Below, piece after piece: positions 59,049 to 64,000 of a DNA stretch of 64,000 nucleotides (position 1 is its first letter; each line of letters opens with the position of its first letter). A program made the position numbers and the translations under genes. The notes beneath the pieces were generated by a model. That model was not told where the DNA came from. It ran no database searches and was given only the letters and a program-made list of their open reading frames with translations. The stretch is taken from NCBI GenBank assembly GCA_913778505.1, contig CAJYWD010000036.1, forward strand, positions 310,001 to 374,000, given 5' to 3'. The stretch is from an uncultured Chryseobacterium sp. Its GTDB lineage: Bacteria > Bacteroidota > Bacteroidia > Flavobacteriales > Weeksellaceae.

Positions 59049-61208
59049 TTACTGCTGAGGAGACTTGTCCCAAACCTCGATTCTGTAATCTTTGATATTA
59101 GCATTATCCTGAAGACTTCTCAGGTAAGAACCTGTGAATTGCTGAGATGCCTGCTGCGTCATAGATTCTATGATCTGCTTGATGTCGCCGGGAAGTTTGT
59201 TGGTAGAAACAGATTTCTTAACCACCAGATAAACGCCTGTCATACCTTCTACAGGATTGGACAATTTATTAGTCTGTGCGCCAAATGCTGCTCCGGCCAC
59301 TTTAGGTTCCATGGCACCATTCACGTTTGGATTAAACATGTTAACTGCCGCACTTCCCTTCGTAGTTCCGAAAGCTTTTGCTGCCTGATCCAGCGAAGTG
59401 TATTTTCCTGAGTTCATTTTATCAATGATTTTCTTGGCCAGTAATTGATTTTTTACAATGGGCTCAATCTGGTCTCTCACTGTTTCAGGATCAGAAAGTC
59501 CATCATCCTGTTTGCCCACTACGTAAGCTACAATTCTGTCACCGGTTCCTTCCACTGTAAAAATGTCTGTGTCGCCGATGTTTCTCTTTTTGTCAAACGC
59601 CCATGCGATGATATCACCGTCTTTGTCCGTGTTAAGGCCAGGAAGTGTTCCCTGGAAACGTCCCACCGTCTTCGGATTGTCAAATCTGTATTTGTTTTTC
59701 TCAGCCAGATTCTTAAACTGGTTGAAGCTTTTGCCTTCGGTCTGCTGGATAAATCTTGTAGCTTGTGTCAACACCTGGTTTTCTGTCTTGTCTGATGCTT
59801 TTACATTCTTCGCCAAGTGAGCGATTTTGTAGGTCATCGAACCTGATTTTTTATCAAGAATGTTAATGATGTGATAACCAAACTGCGTCTCCACAAGGCC
59901 AGTCGCACCTTTAGGTGAGTTGTCCACAAATTTCTGGAAGTCCGGAACAAACTTAGGCTGCCCTGGCGTGGTCCAACCCACATTACCACCCTGAGCTGCT
60001 GAACCTTTATCATCGGAGAATTTTAAGTCATCACTGAATGATGCCGGATTTGCTTTCACAGCTGCATAGATGCTGTCTGCCAGTTTCTTAGCCTGCTCTT
60101 TGGTTCTGGTAACCGATTTATCCTGTTTGCCGATCTCTGTATCTTTGTAAGAAATCAAAATATGTCTTGTTTCCGTAGAGTCAGACGGTTTTTTATCTAG
60201 CAATTTAGAAACAACGTAAAGATTCTGCTCCTTGTAAGGCCCGAAGGTCTGACCAATGGCAGCACTAGCAATTTTATCTTTAAGTTCTTGTGGAACTTGG
60301 TTAAGTCCAACATACTGAGGAATAAAAGGAACATCAGAGTTCAGTTCCACGAACATAGAATCGTTCTTGGTATTCTGAAAATTTTCAGTGCCGTTAGATG
60401 CGTCTGTTCCTTTTAGATAAAGTTTATTGATTTCGTTAAGTGTTGCTGCGTCGTCCTGAGCGCTCGGCGTAGCCGGGAAATAGGCGTAAGCAATATTTCT
60501 GCTGGCCGTAGCCTTGAATCTTGTTGGGTGCTTCTGGATATAGTCCGACAAATCCTGAGTGGTTACTTTCACCGGATTTTTCTTGGAGAATTCAAGATAA
60601 TCCACTTTCACGTAATCGATGTTGGCCATTTCATCACGGAACTTCATCATCAGTTCAGCTTCTTTTTTGCCTGTCGTGATTCCTGCCGTCATATTCCCGA
60701 AAAGCAGACGTGCCATCATTCTGTATTCAATGGCTTTTTTATTCTTTAACCAGAATGAGTAGTTCTCCGGGCTCATCGCCTGTGCCTTCTCGATCTCTGC
60801 CTTGATATCCTTAACTTTGAAGTTGCCTTTTTCATCAAAATACTGCTGATTCTGAGCAAAAATAGGGTCATATTGCAACTGGCTCCAGAAGATGTCATCT
60901 GTAAGTTCCAAGCCCATTTTCTCAAATTGCTGCTTGATAAGTTTGGATTGAACAAGAATCTGCCAAGCCTGCTCCTCAAGACCTTTTGTCTGTTGTCCTT
61001 GCTGCTGAGCCTGCTGCTGCATAATGAAAAGCTGGTCATTGAACTCGTCTCTGGTGATCTCTTCTCCATTCACTTTTCCCAGGATATTCGGATTTTTACC
61101 GAAAACTTTGTCTATCGTATCAGGATTAACCAAGAAAGCCAAAAGTGCTAAAGCGATAACGCCTACTAACAGCCACGACCTTTTTCTAATTTCGCCTAAA
61201 ATTGCCAT
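59049..61208 (-). CDS. Periplasmic chaperone/peptidyl-prolyl isomerase (PpiD/SurA-like)
   Basis: 719 residues. A single N-terminal membrane anchor (RSWLLVGVIALALLAFLV, about 10-28) and a SurA_N-type chaperone domain precede a PpiC rotamase domain (ETRHILISYKDTE, GGNVGWTTPGQP, VETQFGYHIINILDKKSG, about 355-465). Folds outer-membrane proteins in the periplasm, as PpiD or SurA. Unlike SurA it stays membrane-anchored. Downstream of the envelope-stress module on the same strand but separated by a terminator. Confidence 0.9.
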   Translation of the reverse strand: MAILGEIRKRSWLLVGVIALALLAFLVNPDTIDKVFGKNPNILGKVNGEEITRDEFNDQLFIMQQQAQQQGQQTKGLEEQAWQILVQSKLIKQQFEKMGLELTDDIFWSQLQYDPIFAQNQQYFDEKGNFKVKDIKAEIEKAQAMSPENYSFWLKNKKAIEYRMMARLLFGNMTAGITTGKKEAELMMKFRDEMANIDYVKVDYLEFSKKNPVKVTTQDLSDYIQKHPTRFKATASRNIAYAYFPATPSAQDDAATLNEINKLYLKGTDASNGTENFQNTKNDSMFVELNSDVPFIPQYVGLNQVPQELKDKIASAAIGQTFGPYKEQNLYVVSKLLDKKPSDSTETRHILISYKDTEIGKQDKSVTRTKEQAKKLADSIYAAVKANPASFSDDLKFSDDKGSAAQGGNVGWTTPGQPKFVPDFQKFVDNSPKGATGLVETQFGYHIINILDKKSGSMTYKIAHLAKNVKASDKTENQVLTQATRFIQQTEGKSFNQFKNLAEKNKYRFDNPKTVGRFQGTLPGLNTDKDGDIIAWAFDKKRNIGDTDIFTVEGTGDRIVAYVVGKQDDGLSDPETVRDQIEPIVKNQLLAKKIIDKMNSGKYTSLDQAAKAFGTTKGSAAVNMFNPNVNGAMEPKVAGAAFGAQTNKLSNPVEGMTGVYLVVKKSVSTNKLPGDIKQIIESMTQQASQQFTGSYLRSLQDNANIKDYRIEVWDKSPQQ

Positions 61209-61309
61209 CTTTATATATAAGTGTTTATAATCAGTGTGCGAAAATACATATTTTTAACAGAATAGGAAAAATTATTTCGAAACAATTGTTAATGTGCGAT
61301 ATAAAATAA

Positions 61310-61340
61310 AAAAAACCTCTAAAAAGTAGAGGTTTTGCAT
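61310..61340 (-). terminator. Terminator after the CpxP-like gene
   Basis: AAAACCTCTA (61312-61321) pairs perfectly with TAGAGGTTTT (61327-61336) around a 5-base loop; on the minus strand a T run follows. It separates the stress module from the PPIase gene. Confidence 0.82.
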
Positions 61341-61949
61341 TTACTTGCTGTTTTTCTTGTCCAGGACTTTTTCCCGCATTTTCCCTTCGGTCTGAAAAAG
61401 CTTGAGCACCTGCTGAGGCGTAAGCAGTTTCAGAAATTTTTCTGCGTAGATTTTCCTGTTGTCCAGCAACTGTTGTCCTACTTCAAAGCTTTGGTTGAGC
61501 CTCTTTTCGGCTTCTTCGTCAGACAGGTTTTCTATTTTATTATCGAAGAAAAATTTTTCACGAATTTGCTTCTGGTTATTCTGATATTCGGTATATAGGT
61601 TTTTAAATTCTTCCTGCTTGTCTTCCGGCACATTGATGTCATCTACCACAATGTTTTCCTTCATCTTCTGCAGAAAGGCCGAACGTTCTCTCACGGTCAT
61701 GCCGCTCACCGCATTTCTTTTCTCTTGCATATTCATGGTGCGCCATTCGGAGGTGCGCGGGATGTTCTGACTCTGCTGCTGTCTCATCATCGTTCCTGCC
61801 GGCGAAAACCCTGCGGATGGTGATGTACCGCGCATTGTAGAGCCGCTGCCCGAGCGCTGAGAGACACCGCCCGAACGCCTTTCCTGTCCAGATGCGTTTT
61901 GGGAGGAAAATAGTCCGGCAATCAAGATAGTCAATAACAATTTTTTCAT
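61341..61949 (-). CDS. Periplasmic protein, Spy/CpxP-like in outline
   Basis: 202 residues. A signal peptide ending NASGQ, a Ser/Gly/Arg-rich low-complexity part (about 25-60), then a helical, charged part with FFFDNKIENLSDEEAEKRLN and LLTPQQVLKLFQTEGKMREK. The late LTPQQ repeat resembles the LTxxQ motif of Spy/CpxP-family stress chaperones, so a periplasmic role downstream of the ECF sigma factor is plausible. Stop is followed by a perfect terminator. Confidence 0.65.
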   Translation of the reverse strand: MKKLLLTILIAGLFSSQNASGQERRSGGVSQRSGSGSTMRGTSPSAGFSPAGTMMRQQQSQNIPRTSEWRTMNMQEKRNAVSGMTVRERSAFLQKMKENIVVDDINVPEDKQEEFKNLYTEYQNNQKQIREKFFFDNKIENLSDEEAEKRLNQSFEVGQQLLDNRKIYAEKFLKLLTPQQVLKLFQTEGKMREKVLDKKNSK

Positions 61950-61967
61950 AACTTATTATTTTTGTTA

Positions 61968-62534
61968 TCAATTATAAAGGTCCAGGTAAACATCCTGCTC
62001 GCTGTTCTTTTCGAGATCTTTCAGCTGGTCTGGTGTAAATGCTGCCAGTACTTTTTCCACCTCAGCTTCAGGTTTGATTTTATAGTCTGTTGCGTAATCC
62101 TGCCTGTCAGCATTATCGTAAACTCCAGGATTTCTGTTTTGAGATTTCGAAAGTTTCGCAACGGATGAATGCTCTTTCTGTTCCGCTTTATTGATTTCCA
62201 CTGGTTCTGGTTGAGATGCAGGATCCGGAGATTTATTAGAAATTGTCTCGGAAGGCAGAATTTCGTAGGTGCTGTCCACTATTGGTTTTTGCTGCGCTAC
62301 TAGCATGTCGGGATTTTCATTAAGACTGAAAAACGCTGTCAGTCCGGCGATTAAAACCACCGCTGCCGCAGCTGCCCATCTTAGATTAAGCGCAAAAATT
62401 CTTGCTGCTTTCTTTGCAGCTGGCTTTTCTCCGAGGGTTTTGGCTAATACATGATCCTGAATTGTTTTGAAAAACGCGTCCGAAGGTTCTTCGTACGGCA
62501 TTTTTCTGTTCAGTTGTTCTATATCAATTTTCAT
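61968..62534 (-). CDS. Probable anti-sigma factor (membrane protein)
   Basis: 188 residues. A cytoplasmic N-terminus (about 1-55, with EQLNRKMPYEEPSDAFFKTI), one membrane segment (NLRWAAAAAVVLIAGLTAFF) and a periplasmic tail. This topology, directly after an ECF sigma gene, is typical of anti-sigma factors that hold the sigma factor at the membrane. No zinc-binding HxxxCxxC motif is seen, so it would belong to a non-ZAS group. ATG 62534 has GAGAG upstream; 62564 is the alternative. Confidence 0.65.
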   Translation of the reverse strand: MKIDIEQLNRKMPYEEPSDAFFKTIQDHVLAKTLGEKPAAKKAARIFALNLRWAAAAAVVLIAGLTAFFSLNENPDMLVAQQKPIVDSTYEILPSETISNKSPDPASQPEPVEINKAEQKEHSSVAKLSKSQNRNPGVYDNADRQDYATDYKIKPEAEVEKVLAAFTPDQLKDLEKNSEQDVYLDLYN

Positions 62535-62604
62535 TTTTCTCTCACTTAATTTTTCATTTTTCAATTACAACATTAGAAATGCCGCAAAATCACTTTTATT
62601 TTCA

Positions 62605-63162
62605 TTAAAACTCTTCCGAGTAATTATCTTTGATGTACTGTTCTACCTTTTCCTTGGCATAATGGTAATTGGTTTTCAATGTCCCAACGGACATATCCAG
62701 AATTTTCGATATTTCATCATAAGGCAAATCATCATAATAGCGCATGTTGAAAACGAGCTTCTGCTTTTCCGGCAGTGTTTGAATAGCCTTCTGCAACAGA
62801 ATCTGAATTTCCTCAGCATCTTTTCCCGCATTATCGGCCACCAGATTCTGCATGTGATATTCAGCATCCTCATCGGTTTTTTTCATACGGTTCATTTTGT
62901 TGAGCTGCTGTAGCGCTTCGTTGGTTGCAATCCTGTACAGCCACGTGTAAAGCTTGCTGTCACTCTTGAACTGATGAATGTTCTGATAAGCCTTGATCAA
63001 TGTATCCTGCAAAACATCCTGAGCCAGATCGTGATCCACTATCAGACGCCGGATATGCCAGTAAAGCCTGCTCTGATAGGCATCCATCATAGCGCGCAAA
63101 CCTTTTTCCAGCGTCGCCGGCGCTGTTAAAAGTTTTACAATCTCCTCATCCTTAAGCTTCAT
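62605..63162 (-). CDS. ECF-type RNA polymerase sigma factor
   Basis: 185 residues, sigma-70 family regions 2 and 4 only. Region 2: LVDHDLAQDVLQDTLIKAYQ region with NIHQFKSDSKLYTWLYRIAT; region 4: LPEKQKLVFNMRYYDDLPYD, with EISKILDMSVGTLKTNYHYA as the helix-turn-helix. It directs transcription of envelope-stress genes in related bacteria; targets here are unknown. First gene of a module followed by the anti-sigma candidate (70 bases later) and the CpxP-like gene. Confidence 0.93.
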   Translation of the reverse strand: MKLKDEEIVKLLTAPATLEKGLRAMMDAYQSRLYWHIRRLIVDHDLAQDVLQDTLIKAYQNIHQFKSDSKLYTWLYRIATNEALQQLNKMNRMKKTDEDAEYHMQNLVADNAGKDAEEIQILLQKAIQTLPEKQKLVFNMRYYDDLPYDEISKILDMSVGTLKTNYHYAKEKVEQYIKDNYSEEF

Positions 63163-63270
63163 TCAGGTGTTTCGTAGTTTTGATTAAAAAATAAGACCAA
63201 AGTTAAATTATTTTTTGATTTGCGATCAATTTATGTTGATTGCAGTCTGCGATTTGGAAGTTCAAAACTT

Positions 63271-63278
63271 TATCTTTG
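63271..63278 (+). promoter_or_regulatory. -7 element for the DUF2520 gene, possibly leaderless
   Basis: TATCTTTG matches TAnnTTTG and ends only four bases before the ATG at 63283, so the transcript may start at or near the start codon. Confidence 0.4.
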
Positions 63279-63282
63279 TGTT

Positions 63283-64000
63283 ATGAAAACTGTTATCATC
63301 GGCTCCGGAAATGTTGCTTATCATCTGGCAAAAGCTTTTACTCAAAATCATATAGAAGTCAGCCAGATTTTTGGCCGCAATGAAATTGAATTGAGGAAAA
63401 TTTCTGAAGAAGTGAATGTCCCTTTCAGTACAGTAGATTTGTCGGAAGCTGATTTTTATCTGATTGCAGTTTCAGATTCTTCAGTGGAAAACGTTTCAGA
63501 ATTGATCACAAAAGAAAATGCTCTGGTGGCACATACTTCCGGATCGCTGCCCATGGAAGTCCTGAAAGGGAATTACAGAAAAGCGAGTTTCTATCCGCTT
63601 CAGACATTTTCCAAAACAAAAAATCTGGATTATTCCAGGATCCCTTTTTTCATTGAAGCCGAAAATCAAATCGATGAAAAATCATTATTGGAATTAGCTT
63701 CTATCATTTCACAAAACGTTGAAATTTCCGATTACGAAAGAAGAAAATACATCCATTTGACCGCAGTTTTTGCCTGTAATTTTGTGAATCATCTTTTCGC
63801 AAGAGCGAAGGAAATTTCGGATTCACAGGATTTAGATTTTAATTATTTTATCCCGTTGATTGATGAAACGGTTGAAAAAATCCATTATCTCGAACCAAAA
63901 TTAGCACAAACCGGACCCGCTGTACGTGGCGATGAAAGAGTTCTGAAGCTTCACGAAGAACTTATCAAGGATGATGAACATTTGAAAATCTACCAATTGA
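63283..64000 (+). CDS. Rossmann-fold and DUF2520 domain protein (3' end cut)
   Basis: About 239 residues up to the right edge, reading frame open. The N-terminal NAD(P)-binding motif VIIGSGNVAYHLAKAF (GxGxxA/G type) is followed by HTSGSLPMEVLKGNYRKASF and FYPLQTFSKTKNLDYSRIPF, the linker of the DUF2520 architecture; TAVFACNFVNHLFARAKE opens the C-terminal helical domain. An oxidoreductase related to 6-phosphogluconate dehydrogenase-like enzymes; substrate unknown. Divergent from the ECF sigma gene. Confidence 0.85.
   Translation, partial: MKTVIIGSGNVAYHLAKAFTQNHIEVSQIFGRNEIELRKISEEVNVPFSTVDLSEADFYLIAVSDSSVENVSELITKENALVAHTSGSLPMEVLKGNYRKASFYPLQTFSKTKNLDYSRIPFFIEAENQIDEKSLLELASIISQNVEISDYERRKYIHLTAVFACNFVNHLFARAKEISDSQDLDFNYFIPLIDETVEKIHYLEPKLAQTGPAVRGDERVLKLHEELIKDDEHLKIYQL

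Overview
The window is chromosomal DNA of a Bacteroidota bacterium, most likely Weeksellaceae (Chryseobacterium/Epilithonimonas-like). The signs are many flavobacterial-type families (DUF885 lipoprotein peptidase, S46 dipeptidyl-peptidase, a single-gene MCE protein beside Fe-S redox proteins, OmpA with thrombospondin type 3 repeats, DUF6122), Bacteroidota promoter elements (TTTG and TAnnTTTG) instead of sigma70 boxes, few Shine-Dalgarno sequences, and dispersed palindromic repeats between genes. No prophage, insertion sequence, rRNA operon or CRISPR array was seen. Assignments rest on reading the sequence and family knowledge; no database search was run.

Layout. 0-6 kb: SufT-like protein, OsmC-like protein, HMG-CoA lyase, peptidase T, then sufE tightly joined to two glycosyltransferases, and a VanZ-like protein. 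6.2-6.5 kb: three valine tRNAs. 6.6-10.9 kb: folC and an ExbB with two TonB-like proteins but no ExbD. 11-16.4 kb: DUF885 peptidase, endonuclease III, peroxiredoxin, an unexplained non-coding segment, GyrI-like and GNAT proteins, a Ca2+/H+ antiporter. 16.5-28.6 kb: dipeptidyl-peptidase 7, META lipoprotein, OsmC, hflX, a Na+/H+ antiporter, an AlkD-like glycosylase, a run of three secreted or lipid-anchored proteins of unknown function, DUF6122, truncated haemoglobin and a CxxCxxCC protein. 28.7-34.6 kb: two small secreted proteins, then the haem operon hemA-hemC-hemD-[rhuM/doc]-hemE on the minus strand. 34.8-40.6 kb: the shape operon mreB-mreC-mreD-mrdA-rodA. 40.7-50.2 kb: M48 protease, GH13 amylase, a 21-bp tandem repeat array, ABC-F, smpB, OmpA, yebC, rpmA, rplU, serS. 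50.2-63.2 kb (minus strand): surface-polysaccharide genes (asparagine synthase, flippase, glycosyltransferase), Fe-S redox pair, MlaD-like protein, PpiD/SurA-type isomerase, and an ECF sigma/anti-sigma/CpxP-like envelope-stress module. The right edge cuts a DUF2520 gene.

The most unusual region is the haem operon. It carries three additions: a RhuM/Doc-type gene between hemD and hemE, with a 17-bp sequence shared between its leader and its own coding region; a palindromic repeat that appears to be translated in frame inside hemD; and a long hairpin repeat between hemC and hemD. Other points of note are the 21-bp array with two alternating unit types upstream of the amylase, three copies of a bounded hairpin element with one nested repeat, an endonuclease III without its iron-sulfur cysteines, and an inverted-repeat-bounded segment at 14.07-14.28 kb.
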